Origin: CAZKCK01 sp964552325
Lineage (GTDB): Bacteria; Bacteroidota; Bacteroidia; Bacteroidales; TTA-H9
Length of the DNA stretch: 30,436 bases
Direction: 5' to 3'
NCBI GenBank assembly: GCA_964552325.1
Contig: CAZKHA010000029.1
Coordinates: 1 to 30,436, forward strand
In this document: in pieces, positions 1 to 8,440 of the stretch
How the letters are laid out: each line of letters starts with the position of its first letter
How positions within the stretch are numbered: position 1 is the stretch's first letter
Translations under genes and position numbers: made by a program
The notes under the pieces: model-generated
Told to the model about the DNA's origin: nothing
Databases searched by the model: none
The model's input: only the letters and a program-made list of their open reading frames with translations

Positions 1-51
1 GTCAACAGTCCCTCCAAGCATTTGGGCAATCTGTTGTGCTGAAAATTCCAT
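1..51 (-). CDS. lpxD: LpxD N-terminus (partial, cut by window edge)
   Basis: Only the first 17 codons are in the window, read leftward from an ATG at 51-49. They give MEFSAQQIAQMLGGTVD. This matches the opening of Bacteroidota UDP-3-O-acylglucosamine N-acyltransferase (LpxD), whose N-terminal uridine-binding domain usually begins with M-x-F-(S/T)-A-x-Q-I-A-x-x-L-x-G-T-V. LpxD adds the second acyl chain to UDP-glucosamine during lipid A synthesis in the cytoplasm. Two boxes matching TAnnTTTG on the minus strand lie just upstream (70-77 and 89-96). The neighbouring LPS-transport genes fit the assignment. So little of the protein is visible that the call rests on the N-terminal signature alone. 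Confidence 0.7.
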   Translation of the reverse strand, partial: MEFSAQQIAQMLGGTVD

Positions 52-69
52 AAAATTATTATAACGCCG

Positions 70-96
70 CAAAAGTACGATATTATATCAAAGGTA
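70..96 (-). promoter_or_regulatory. Candidate lpxD promoter, two -7 boxes
   Basis: Reading the minus strand, TACCTTTG (96-89) and TACTTTTG (77-70) both match the Bacteroidota sigma-70 -7 consensus TAnnTTTG exactly. The proximal box would give a leader of about 12 bases before the lpxD ATG at 51, and the distal box one of about 31. I see no well-spaced TTG element at -33 for either, so which one is used is unknown. Confidence 0.4.
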
Positions 97-231
97 ATCT
101 TTTGTGCGGTCAAATTTTTGGCTTTATTTACACCAAGGAAACCAGCAATATACAGGTGCATGATAGAAAACTTTTGAAATTGGTCGAACTTTGGGTTGTT
201 AAAACTCCCAGTATGTGCCCTCTAAATCGTG

Positions 232-239
232 TATCTTTG
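232..239 (+). promoter_or_regulatory. Candidate -7 box for amidotransferase gene
   Basis: TATCTTTG matches TAnnTTTG exactly and ends 20 bases before the ATG at 260. The implied short leader favours that ATG over the upstream in-frame start at 215, which would lie upstream of the transcript. No correctly spaced -33 TTG is visible. Confidence 0.4.
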
Positions 240-259
240 CCGCTTTAGTAAAAATCCAG

Positions 260-955
260 ATGATTATTCACGTTATACAACATATTCCATACGAAGGGGC
301 TGGCTGTATCGAAAATTGGGCTGCGCAAAACCATCACTCCTTGCAGTACATTCCGGTTTATGAAAGCCATTGTTTTCCACCAGCATCAAATGTGCAGTCA
401 CTTATCATATTGGGCGGAACCATGGGTGCATATGAAGATGCTTTGTATGAGTGGATGCCAACCGAAAAGAAATTCATAAAGGAAGTAATTGACAGTGGAA
501 AGCCAGTACTTGGAATTTGTCTTGGTTCGCAACTTATAGCCGCTGTGCTTGGTGCTAAGGTGTTTAAGCACAAGCACAACGAAATTGGTTGGCACGCCGT
601 TTACCTGAACGAAAAAGGCCTGCAGAGTGCGTGTTTTACGAATTGTCCGCCGGTGATGCATGCCATGCATTGGCATGGGGATACATTTGATTTGCCCGTG
701 GGTGCTGAATGGCTCGCTTATTCATCGGCAACCCCAAACCAGGCCTTCAGTTTTGGCAAGAATGTGCTTGCGCTGCAGTTTCATCCCGAATTTGATGCGC
801 AACTTATAGAGACTTTATGCGCTATAGCTGGAGATACGCTTAAAAACGAAGGCTTTACACAGTCAACACAAAACATTCTAAGCAGGTTGGATTTCACTCA
901 AAAGGCTAACCAATACATGTATTCTATACTTTCAAACTTCTTTCATCAACGGTAA
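260..955 (+). CDS. Class I glutamine amidotransferase (GMP synthase-like)
   Basis: A 231-residue stand-alone GATase domain. The nucleophile elbow GICLGSQ places Cys at residue 87, and LQFHPE gives His175 and Glu177, so the Cys-His-Glu triad is complete. LGGTMGAYED near residue 53 is the usual oxyanion-side motif. Proteins of this type release ammonia from glutamine or act on gamma-glutamyl compounds. Without a fused synthetase domain the substrate cannot be named. I chose the ATG at 260 because a TAnnTTTG box sits just upstream and the protein then opens with MIIHVIQH, the first strand of the fold. The longer frame from 215 adds 15 unconvincing residues. The next gene has its own promoter-like box, so this is probably a single-gene transcript. 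No signal peptide; cytoplasmic. Confidence 0.85.
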   Translation: MIIHVIQHIPYEGAGCIENWAAQNHHSLQYIPVYESHCFPPASNVQSLIILGGTMGAYEDALYEWMPTEKKFIKEVIDSGKPVLGICLGSQLIAAVLGAKVFKHKHNEIGWHAVYLNEKGLQSACFTNCPPVMHAMHWHGDTFDLPVGAEWLAYSSATPNQAFSFGKNVLALQFHPEFDAQLIETLCAIAGDTLKNEGFTQSTQNILSRLDFTQKANQYMYSILSNFFHQR

Positions 956-988
956 AGGCATCAATCTAACTCGAACAGTCAAAATAAT

Positions 989-996
989 TACCTTTG
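989..996 (+). promoter_or_regulatory. Candidate -7 box for OstA-like gene
   Basis: TACCTTTG matches TAnnTTTG exactly and ends 25 bases before the ATG at 1022. No -33 TTG with normal spacing is seen. Confidence 0.4.
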
Positions 997-1021
997 CCTT
1001 CCGTTTTTGTTAAAATTCTTC

Positions 1022-2518
1022 ATGCGCTATCCCTTACTTATACTTTTGCTTTGTGCTTCAATTGCCACGTTTGCCCAAGAAAAGAAACGCATCCTCATCA
1101 AACATGCCGATGTGCTGATTAGTGAATCGAATGATACCTTGGATGTGAACATTGTAAAAGGGAATGTTATTTTTGAGCATGACACTGCTTTGCTATTTTG
1201 CGATTCGGCTTATATGTATGAGTCAACCAATAGCCTCGATGCTTTTGGCAATGTTCATATTAACTTAAACGACAGCCTTGATTTATACGGCGATGTGCTG
1301 TTTTATGATGGGAACACCAAACTTGCTGAATTTCATTACAATGTAGAGCTTATCGACAAAAAGACCACGTTGTTTACTGAGCATCTTTATTATGACCGTA
1401 ACATCAGCCGAGCACATTACCCTGATAGTGGGCGAATTGTGGATGGAAAAAATAAGTTGACAAGCAAAACAGGCTATTACTTCTCAAAACCTCGAGAGTT
1501 TCAGTTCAAGAAAGATGTGGAATTGCAAAACCCTGATTACACCATGAATTCTGATACCTTGGTGTATCATGCCACACCCAAAATAGCCTTTATTAAAGGC
1601 CCTACGCACATCAATGGGAAAGACCGCTATTTGTATGCCGAGGATGGCTGGTACGATACGCAACAAGAAATTTCGCAACTTCGCAAAAACGTGTTTGCCC
1701 GCAACAAAGATCGAACACTCAGTTCCGATAGCTTGTATTATCGAAAAGAGGGACGCTTTTCAAAGGCTTTTAGGAACGTAATTATACACGACACCACCAA
1801 AAAAGTAACCTTAACCGGCGAAAAAGCCGAATACTTTGAGACTGGTGGCTATGCTTGGGTAACCGATAGTGCCCAAGCCCTATTTGTTGATAAAGGAGAC
1901 ACTCTTTTCTTACATGCTGACACTTTGCGTATTACATTCGACACGGCCAGGGTTGCCAAGTATTTTTATGCCTTTAACAAAGCCAAATTTTATCGTAAAG
2001 ATATGCAAGGCATGTGCGATTCGGTGGTATATAGCCATCACGATTCAACCATAACCATGTACAAACAACCTGTTCTATGGTCAGATCAAAACCAGCTTAC
2101 GGCCGATAGCATTACCATGTACATTGCAAATCGACAAATTGACTCAATGGCTCTTTTTAATACGGCTTTTATTGCACAGCAAGACGACACGGCTTCGTTT
2201 AACCAAGTGAAAGGCCGCGACATGAGGGCTTTTTTTGCCGAAAACAAACTCCAAAGAATCATTGTAAAAGGCAATTCAGAATCCGTTTATTACGTTCGCG
2301 AAGAGGATAAAAACCTGATTGGCATCAACAACACCATAGCCAGCAATATGCAATTGATAGTTGTTGATAATAAAATAAATGAGATTTATTACTATGTTCA
2401 GCCCGAAGGTGGCTTATATCCACAAAAAGACTATCCAGCCGATAAGCTTACCTTAAAAGGATTTATGTGGCATGGCAAAAAACGACCCTTAAGCAGGCTC
2501 GATATTTTTAAGTGGTAG
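1022..2518 (+). CDS. OstA/LptA-like periplasmic protein
   Basis: A 498-residue exported protein. It has a signal peptide (MRYPLLILLLCASIATFAQ) followed by a long run of short beta-rich repeats of the kind found in the LptA/OstA jellyroll. Phrases such as GNVIFEHDTALLFCDSAYMY and repeated S-D-(T/S)-L-x-Y recur through residues 25-400. In this phylum such proteins are longer than Escherichia coli LptA (about 185 residues) and are thought to form, or contribute to, the periplasmic bridge that carries LPS to LptD. The lptD gene lies 2.5 kb away, which fits. The ATG at 1022 is preferred to the TTG at 1007 because it begins directly before the signal peptide. Its stop codon lies one base from the stop of the convergent mlaD gene. 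Confidence is high for the family and moderate for the exact role. Confidence 0.82.
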   Translation: MRYPLLILLLCASIATFAQEKKRILIKHADVLISESNDTLDVNIVKGNVIFEHDTALLFCDSAYMYESTNSLDAFGNVHINLNDSLDLYGDVLFYDGNTKLAEFHYNVELIDKKTTLFTEHLYYDRNISRAHYPDSGRIVDGKNKLTSKTGYYFSKPREFQFKKDVELQNPDYTMNSDTLVYHATPKIAFIKGPTHINGKDRYLYAEDGWYDTQQEISQLRKNVFARNKDRTLSSDSLYYRKEGRFSKAFRNVIIHDTTKKVTLTGEKAEYFETGGYAWVTDSAQALFVDKGDTLFLHADTLRITFDTARVAKYFYAFNKAKFYRKDMQGMCDSVVYSHHDSTITMYKQPVLWSDQNQLTADSITMYIANRQIDSMALFNTAFIAQQDDTASFNQVKGRDMRAFFAENKLQRIIVKGNSESVYYVREEDKNLIGINNTIASNMQLIVVDNKINEIYYYVQPEGGLYPQKDYPADKLTLKGFMWHGKKRPLSRLDIFKW

Positions 2519-2519
2519 T

Positions 2520-3467
2520 TTAAAATACTGAAAACCTGACATATCGTTTAGGGTTCTCCTTCAAGTCCTTCAACAACAAGTCGAGATCGTTCGCTGATTG
2601 ATTCAGGTTCTTATACAACGAATCGTTGTTTAGCAACAAGCCAAGGCTGCCATCGCCTTGTTCAATTTTGCCTAATATGGTTGAAATTTGTCCGAGGCTT
2701 TTGTCGAGCTTGCCAAAGGTTTTGCCAACATTGAGTTTGGCTAGGCTGTCGCTCATTTGGCTGAAATTGGCCATTATACGGCTAATATTCTGATTGTTGG
2801 CTTTTAGATTTGTGGAAATTGATTCAACATTGGCCAAAATTACCGACAACCTGCCTTTTTGCACTTTTACCAAGGTGTCAATATTAGAAGTGGTGCTTTG
2901 CAAATTATTAAGGGTGATTCGAATGCTCTCAAAACTACTGGCAATATCTGATTTTGTTTTATCATTAAATACTGCTTGTAAGTTAGTTAGCACAGAGTCG
3001 AACGAACTAATCATATCTTCGGCTTTGCGCTTAAGGGGCAAAACCTGCCGGTTAACTTCATCCTTTAGGCTTGCCTCAACTTCTGAATCTAACATATCGC
3101 CCGATTTGACCATGGTAGGCGAATTCCCAAGTTTAATATCGATGGCTTTTGAGCCCATTAAGTCGGAACTATGGATGCGTGCCACTGAATTTTTTGGAAT
3201 AGGGAATTTGCTTGTTATTAGCATTTTAACTACTATTAAACCGCTATTCCCTTCTTGAAAGTAGATATCTTCAACAATACCTACCGCCAAGCCATTGATT
3301 GCCACTGGATTGGATTTTTTAAGGCCTTCTATTTGGGGGTAAACGGCGTATATATTGGTTTGGTTTCTAAAAAGTTCGGTGCCTTTTAAGAAGTTGATCC
3401 CCCATACCAACAATGCTGTTGCTGCTATAAATGTTACGCCAACCTTAATTTCTTTTGCTAGTTTCAA
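2520..3467 (-). CDS. mlaD: MlaD / MCE-domain protein
   Basis: A 315-residue protein with one N-terminal membrane helix (about residues 9-28), then an MCE domain (about 37-115) containing the typical VAINGLAVGIVEDI stretch. A long helical region follows, rich in Ser, Asn, Leu and Lys (about 130-300). This is the usual MlaD architecture in Bacteroidota. MlaD is the inner-membrane-anchored substrate-binding ring of the Mla system that moves phospholipids between the membranes. The ATPase and permease partners are not in the window. The start is TTG at 3467: an in-frame TAA lies two codons upstream and there is no early internal Met, so no ATG can serve. A promoter-like box (3486-3493) lies 18 bases upstream, so the gene may be transcribed separately from the amidase gene, which ends 77 bases upstream. 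Confidence 0.88.
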   Translation of the reverse strand: MKLAKEIKVGVTFIAATALLVWGINFLKGTELFRNQTNIYAVYPQIEGLKKSNPVAINGLAVGIVEDIYFQEGNSGLIVVKMLITSKFPIPKNSVARIHSSDLMGSKAIDIKLGNSPTMVKSGDMLDSEVEASLKDEVNRQVLPLKRKAEDMISSFDSVLTNLQAVFNDKTKSDIASSFESIRITLNNLQSTTSNIDTLVKVQKGRLSVILANVESISTNLKANNQNISRIMANFSQMSDSLAKLNVGKTFGKLDKSLGQISTILGKIEQGDGSLGLLLNNDSLYKNLNQSANDLDLLLKDLKENPKRYVRFSVF

Positions 3468-3485
3468 AACTTAAATATTTTGGTA

Positions 3486-3518
3486 CAAAGTTACGATTTG
3501 CACAAAGCGTATGCCAAA
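3486..3518 (-). promoter_or_regulatory. Candidate mlaD promoter
   Basis: On the minus strand, TTTG (3518-3515), a 21-base spacer and TAACTTTG (3493-3486) match the Bacteroidota -33 TTG and -7 TAnnTTTG elements with spacing in the accepted range. The predicted start site lies only about 12 bases before the TTG start codon, which implies a very short leader. Confidence 0.5.
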
Positions 3519-3544
3519 TACAAGACGAAAAATCTGATGGAATG

Positions 3545-4891
3545 TTACTTGATTTGTCGGGCTTCTTCGATTGGAATGCGCACAGCACCTTTAAAAGCAA
3601 CTACAAAAGCATCGGTATAGCCAGTTTTGCGTACTTGATCGCGATACTTAATTGCCTCTTCTTCAGTAGAAAACTGTCCTGCACAATACTTATATTGCTT
3701 TTGATGCACATACTCAAATATATTCTGGAGGCCTTTTAGTTTTGGGTCGTTAGGCTTTAATGCATGATTTGATAGTGCCACTTGCACCCGAAACACAAGT
3801 TGGGTTTGCGATGGCTGGGGCTTAGGTTGTTCGGTTTTAGTGGTTGCCGATATGCCGGATTCGGTTGTGGGATTAATAGTTTTCGCCGGTTCTGATTTGG
3901 CGGGTTCGGGCTTTTTCCCTTCTTTTTTAGCTAATACCGGTTTTGGTTCAGTCTGAGTTTTGGAGGCTGCCAAAAATGTGTCAGAAGGTGAAAGCCTGTC
4001 AGCAGAATCTTCGTTGTAACGAATGGAAGGGATGGGTGTGCGCTCAACGTTGTGCTTATATTGCCTAAAGGCCCTAAAAATGGAGGATGCAATTAAGTTC
4101 TGGCCTTTCTCGCTCGTTAAAAACTTTTCTTCATCAGGGTTGCTCAAAAAGCCTGCTTCAACCAAGACACCGGGCATGGCTGTTTTGTACAGCACTAAAA
4201 ATCCGGCTTCTTTAACGCCCCTGTTAAAAAGCTTCGTTTTTTCGGTAAACTGTTCTTGAATGAGGGAAGCAAACGAAAGGCTTTTTTCGCGGTACACATT
4301 TTGGTACAGGCTGAAGATAATATGTGATTCGGGTGAATTGGGGTCATAACCTTCATACCGAGCCTCATAGTCGTCTTCGAGCAACATGGCGGCGTTTTCG
4401 AGCTTGGCCACCTCAAGGTTTGCGTTGCTTTTATGGAGCCCCATTACAAAGGTTTCGGTGCCGAACGGAATGCGCGATTTGTTGGAGTTGCAATGTATGG
4501 AGATAAATAAATCGGCATGGTGTTTATTGGCGATTTCTGCACGTTTATACAATTCCACAAACTCGTCTTTGGTACGCGTATAGATAACCTCTACATCGGG
4601 GTAATTTTTTTTTATATACTCCCCAGTTTTAAGGGCAACAGCCAGTGTAACAACTTTTTCTGGAATTTTGTATCCTGGCGCGCCGCCATCCCTGCCCCCA
4701 TGGCCAGCATCTATCACCACCTTATTTACTTTGCCGTCATTATCGGCTAGGGCGGTAAAATGCAATAAACACACCGCTATCATCGTTGCCATGATGGCAG
4801 GCCAATAACCAAAGGATGCAATTAATTTTTTACCTTTGGCCTCCTCAAATGTAACGGGCTTGATGCTTGCTTTTATGCTTGTTATCAACAT
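3545..4891 (-). CDS. N-acetylmuramoyl-L-alanine amidase with SPOR-like tail
   Basis: A 448-residue amidase_3 family enzyme that cuts the bond between N-acetylmuramic acid and the stem peptide, as needed for cell separation and wall turnover. Zinc ligands are visible: His64 in VVIDAGHGG, Glu78, and His133 in FISIHCN. The catalytic Glu245 sits in VLVEAGFLSN. Residues 22-49 form a hydrophobic export segment ending in FTALAD. After the catalytic domain (about 56-275) comes a low-complexity linker rich in Lys, Pro, Glu and Thr (about 290-365). The final segment (about 365-448, with QYKYCAGQFSTEEEA) resembles a SPOR peptidoglycan-binding domain. The ATG at 4891 is used because a TAnnTTTG box lies about 39 bases upstream. 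A later ATG at 4792 would also precede a signal peptide. Divergent from lptD. Confidence 0.88.
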   Translation of the reverse strand: MLITSIKASIKPVTFEEAKGKKLIASFGYWPAIMATMIAVCLLHFTALADNDGKVNKVVIDAGHGGRDGGAPGYKIPEKVVTLAVALKTGEYIKKNYPDVEVIYTRTKDEFVELYKRAEIANKHHADLFISIHCNSNKSRIPFGTETFVMGLHKSNANLEVAKLENAAMLLEDDYEARYEGYDPNSPESHIIFSLYQNVYREKSLSFASLIQEQFTEKTKLFNRGVKEAGFLVLYKTAMPGVLVEAGFLSNPDEEKFLTSEKGQNLIASSIFRAFRQYKHNVERTPIPSIRYNEDSADRLSPSDTFLAASKTQTEPKPVLAKKEGKKPEPAKSEPAKTINPTTESGISATTKTEQPKPQPSQTQLVFRVQVALSNHALKPNDPKLKGLQNIFEYVHQKQYKYCAGQFSTEEEAIKYRDQVRKTGYTDAFVVAFKGAVRIPIEEARQIK

Positions 4892-4929
4892 TCTAGCATT
4901 TTACGTTGGATTGTTTTAAATACAAAACC

Positions 4930-4937
4930 CAAAGTTA
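4930..4937 (-). promoter_or_regulatory. Candidate -7 box for amidase gene
   Basis: The minus strand reads TAACTTTG, an exact TAnnTTTG match, and the ATG at 4891 lies about 38 bases downstream. It sits in the 128-base divergent region shared with lptD, for which I found no exact box. Confidence 0.4.
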
Positions 4938-5019
4938 AACATTGCATATCAAACGATTTCATTCCTTAGGCAAAGGTTTTACAGAAGATATCAACATCAG
5001 TTGGGTTGTGCCTTTTTGT

Positions 5020-7728
5020 ATGAAGATAAACGCTCGCTTGCATCTAAAGATTGCGATATTCAGCGTGGCCTTTTGCGTTTTTTTTCCAGCAGCATGGGCA
5101 CAACAAATCCCAAGCCCAGACTCCACCTTAAAACAAGCTGCAATTCAAGCTGATACAACAAAGTTCCTGACCGACTCTTTAGCTCTGCTTAATAAACCAC
5201 TAACAGTTGACACCCTAGGAATAGACACAATAGCCAAAACCGTAAAGCCTAAAAAAGAGGTTATTGAAGCTCCTGTTATGTTTAAAGGACAAGATAGCCT
5301 TCGGTTTGACGTAAAAGGAAAACGCGTTTTTCTTTATAAACTTGCCGATATATCGTATCAAGAAATTAATTTGAAGGCTGATTTCATTCAAATGGATTTT
5401 GAAAACAACTCCATTTATGCCACTGGCTTAAAAGATTCAACCGGAAAAACCATTGGAAAACCTATTTTTAAGGAAAAAGATCAAGAGTTTAAATCGGAGG
5501 TTATATCCTATAATTTCAAAACCGAGAAAGGGGTGATACAGAAGGTAATTACCCACGACAACGACGGCTACTTACATGGCATAAAGGTTAAAAAGTTTCC
5601 AGATAAGACCATAAATGTAAGTTCGGGCAGCTACACCTCTTGCAATCTCGATCATCCGCACTTCGCTTTTAAGTTTAACCGTGCCAAAGTAATACCCGAG
5701 AACAAAATAGTTACAGGCCCAGCCTACCTTACCATTCAAGATGTGCCTACCATTTTGGTTATCCCTTTTGGATTTTTCCCTAATAAAAAAGGGCAGCGCT
5801 CGGGCATCATTATTCCTACGTATGGCGAATCGGCCGAAAGGGGTTTTTACCTCGAACGGGGCGGATACTATTGGGCCATAAACGATTATCTTGACTTAAC
5901 CCTTACCGGTGATATCTATACAAGAGGTAGTTGGAGGATAAGCCCCGAAATGCGTTATATAAAGCGTTACAAGTACAGCGGCAACCTTAACTTGGGTTAT
6001 GCACGCAATGTGTTGGGCGAACTGGGCGATGCCAATTTTTCTGATCGTCGCGATTTCTCTATCCAATGGTCGCACCGCCAAGATCCAAAAGCACGGCCCA
6101 AAAGCACGTTCTCGTCGAATGTAAATATTGTTAGCGGAAGCTACAACCGTTACAATCCCAACACGATCAATAATTACTTTCAAAACACGTTTCAATCAAG
6201 CATTACATATCAAACCCGCTTTGGCGAAAATGTGTTTTTAAATGTGGCCGCCAACCATTCGCAAAACACCTCTACTCATGCAGTTAACGTAACACTTCCC
6301 GTTATTACCCTGTCAGTTAACCGTTTCTACCCTTTCCGGAAAAAAGAGGCCACCGGAAAAAAGGCCTGGTACGAAGATATCAGCATGAATTATACATCAA
6401 ATGCTGAAAACCGGATCAACACACTTGATTCCCTTCTTTTTACAGATGCTGTTTTTAACGATATGCAAAATGCCGTAAAGCATACCATTCCCATCAGTAA
6501 TTCGATTAAAGTATTGAAATACTTTAATTTGACAAATTCAATTAATTATAACGAGCGCTGGTATTTTAAGACCATTCGCAAGAATTGGGTGAATGATTCA
6601 CTGATAACTGCTACCGACACAACCGTTGGCTATGTTGACGTTGATACCGTAAATGGCTTTGAGGCAGCACGCGATTTTTCGTTTTCATCTAGTTTATCTA
6701 CACGCATTTACGGGATGTACACCTTTAAAAAAGGCCCCGTTATGGCTGTAAGGCATGTGGTTAATCCAAGCATTAGCTTTTCGTATAACCCGGATTTTAG
6801 CAGTGAGTTTTGGGGATATTACAAGCCCTATCAGAAAGATGCCAAGGGCACTATGGGCGAATACAGCATTTTTGAAGGGTCCATGTATGGGTCGCCGCCC
6901 TCTGCCAAATCAGGCAGAATCTCGTTCTCTATCAGCAACAACCTCGAGATGAAGGTGCGAAATAGAGCCGACACGGTTACTGGCACAAGAAAAATTGTGC
7001 TAATCGACAATTTCTCCATCAACACTTCCTATGATTTGGCCCGCGATTCACTCAACTGGTCGAAAGTAACTTTGAGTGGACGCACCGTTCTGTTTAAAAA
7101 ACTTAACCTAACCTATTCAAGTTCATGGGATCCCTATGTGCTTGATAGCACCGGAAAACGTAACCTTAACAAATTTGAATGGGACGTTAACAAACGCCTT
7201 TTACGTATCGACAACACCAATTGGAACCTCTCGTTGAACTATGCCTTCGAACCCAAAGCCAAAAAGGATGAGTCGGGCAAAAGCAAAAAGGTAGTAAGGC
7301 AAACGGCTATTTCGCCAGAAGACCCTGAATATCAATCGTATCTTGCCAATCCTGATAGCTATATTGATTTTGACATCCCTTGGAAATTCAACGTCTCATA
7401 CACCATCCGCTATATAGCCAATCATTCATATGTTAATTTTATGCATGATACTGAGCGCGACCTGATTCAAACCTTGAACCTTACGGGCGATGTTAGCATT
7501 ACACCTAAATGGAAAATCAGTTTTAGCACGGCTTACGATTTTGAGGCAAAAAAACTGGCCTCGGCATCTTTGAATTTTTACCGCGATTTGCACTGCTGGG
7601 AAATGCGCTTTAACTGGATTCCTATCGGCGGCATGAAAAGCTGGAATTTTCAGATAAACGTGAAATCGAGCATGTTGCAAGATTTGAAACTTACAAAGAA
7701 AAAGGATTTCAGGGATTCGTACTATTAG
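5020..7728 (+). CDS. lptD: LPS-assembly outer membrane protein LptD
   Basis: A 902-residue protein. A signal peptide (about residues 1-28, ending PAAWAQ) is followed by a spacer rich in Asp, Thr and Lys. An OstA-type beta-jellyroll domain (about 80-260) comes next, then a long beta-barrel segment with many alternating aromatic strands. The C-terminus is an amphipathic strand region ending in Tyr-Tyr. LptD inserts LPS into the outer leaflet of the outer membrane. The mature protein has only two cysteines, Cys208 in the N-domain (SCNLDHPHF) and Cys859 near the end of the barrel (LHCWEM). This suggests one interdomain disulfide. ATG at 5020 is chosen over the TTG at 4942 because it directly precedes the signal peptide. 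The LplA-like gene starts 10 bases after the stop, implying cotranscription. Confidence 0.88.
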   Translation: MKINARLHLKIAIFSVAFCVFFPAAWAQQIPSPDSTLKQAAIQADTTKFLTDSLALLNKPLTVDTLGIDTIAKTVKPKKEVIEAPVMFKGQDSLRFDVKGKRVFLYKLADISYQEINLKADFIQMDFENNSIYATGLKDSTGKTIGKPIFKEKDQEFKSEVISYNFKTEKGVIQKVITHDNDGYLHGIKVKKFPDKTINVSSGSYTSCNLDHPHFAFKFNRAKVIPENKIVTGPAYLTIQDVPTILVIPFGFFPNKKGQRSGIIIPTYGESAERGFYLERGGYYWAINDYLDLTLTGDIYTRGSWRISPEMRYIKRYKYSGNLNLGYARNVLGELGDANFSDRRDFSIQWSHRQDPKARPKSTFSSNVNIVSGSYNRYNPNTINNYFQNTFQSSITYQTRFGENVFLNVAANHSQNTSTHAVNVTLPVITLSVNRFYPFRKKEATGKKAWYEDISMNYTSNAENRINTLDSLLFTDAVFNDMQNAVKHTIPISNSIKVLKYFNLTNSINYNERWYFKTIRKNWVNDSLITATDTTVGYVDVDTVNGFEAARDFSFSSSLSTRIYGMYTFKKGPVMAVRHVVNPSISFSYNPDFSSEFWGYYKPYQKDAKGTMGEYSIFEGSMYGSPPSAKSGRISFSISNNLEMKVRNRADTVTGTRKIVLIDNFSINTSYDLARDSLNWSKVTLSGRTVLFKKLNLTYSSSWDPYVLDSTGKRNLNKFEWDVNKRLLRIDNTNWNLSLNYAFEPKAKKDESGKSKKVVRQTAISPEDPEYQSYLANPDSYIDFDIPWKFNVSYTIRYIANHSYVNFMHDTERDLIQTLNLTGDVSITPKWKISFSTAYDFEAKKLASASLNFYRDLHCWEMRFNWIPIGGMKSWNFQINVKSSMLQDLKLTKKKDFRDSYY

Positions 7729-7738
7729 AATATTGGTT

Positions 7739-8353
7739 ATGCGCAATTATAACTTACCCGATGAGGCCCTGCTAGAATCACCTGAAATTCCGGAAGTTTT
7801 GGTTTGGCAGCCCGATGACATTTATTTGATATTGGGCAGAAGCAATACTGCCGAAAATTCGATACATCTTGATAGGGCACAATCTGATGGTGTGGCTATT
7901 TTAAAACGACCTTCGGGAGGCGAAACCGTTTTGTTAACGCCAGCCACCTTGGTTATAGCCTGCACTTGCCGCTTGCAGGTTTTTGGAAAGCCTTCTCAGT
8001 TTTTTGCGTGGTGTAACCGTGTTGTCATCACCTGTTTGAACAACTATGGCATTGAAAACCTGAGCCAGAAAGGCATTTCTGATGTGTCGTATGGTGAGCA
8101 AAAGCTATTGGGTTCGGCCATGTTTAAAGCACCCGATCGATTGTTTTACCATGCTGTACTGAATGTTTCTGAGCTTCCTGGCACCATAGCTTGGTACATT
8201 TCGCACCCAAGCCGCGAACCTGATTATCGTAAAGGAAGGCCACATACTGATTTTATCACATCGCTTTCAGCCATTGCCAATATACCATCAATTCACAAGA
8301 TTGCTGCGGATCTTTTGTCCGCTTTTCAAAAACAATTGCACCAACTACAGTAA
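7739..8353 (+). CDS. Lipoate ligase A / LipB-fold family protein
   Basis: A 204-residue protein of the biotin/lipoate protein ligase fold. ILKRPSGGETVLL (about residues 55-67) corresponds to the RRxSGGG substrate loop. SDVSYGEQKLLGSAM contains the lysine (KLLGSA) that contacts lipoyl-AMP in LplA. FYHAVLNVS matches the HGTLL-like strand. Such enzymes attach or transfer lipoate or octanoate to 2-oxoacid dehydrogenases and the glycine cleavage H protein. The protein lacks the C-terminal accessory domain of E. coli LplA, so an amidotransferase role or activation by a partner is possible. The ATG at 7739 is preferred over the TTG at 7733. It follows lptD by 10 bases, with no evident functional link. 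No signal peptide. Confidence 0.72.
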   Translation: MRNYNLPDEALLESPEIPEVLVWQPDDIYLILGRSNTAENSIHLDRAQSDGVAILKRPSGGETVLLTPATLVIACTCRLQVFGKPSQFFAWCNRVVITCLNNYGIENLSQKGISDVSYGEQKLLGSAMFKAPDRLFYHAVLNVSELPGTIAWYISHPSREPDYRKGRPHTDFITSLSAIANIPSIHKIAADLLSAFQKQLHQLQ

Positions 8354-8390
8354 GGTTTCCGCAAACGTTTCTTACATTCGGTATTTTTTA

Positions 8391-8398
8391 TATTTTTG
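8391..8398 (+). promoter_or_regulatory. Candidate -7 box for aminotransferase gene
   Basis: TATTTTTG matches TAnnTTTG exactly and lies 42 bases before the ATG at 8441. It favours that ATG over the upstream in-frame TTG at 8396, which overlaps the box itself. Confidence 0.4.
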
Positions 8399-8440
8399 CT
8401 GCCATTCAATCAACGAATCTATCATCCCAAATCACCAACT

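Noticed and set aside
4942..5019. Longer LptD starting from TTG at 4942
   Set aside because: It adds 26 residues before an otherwise perfect signal peptide and begins next to the amidase promoter box. The ATG at 5020 is much more likely.
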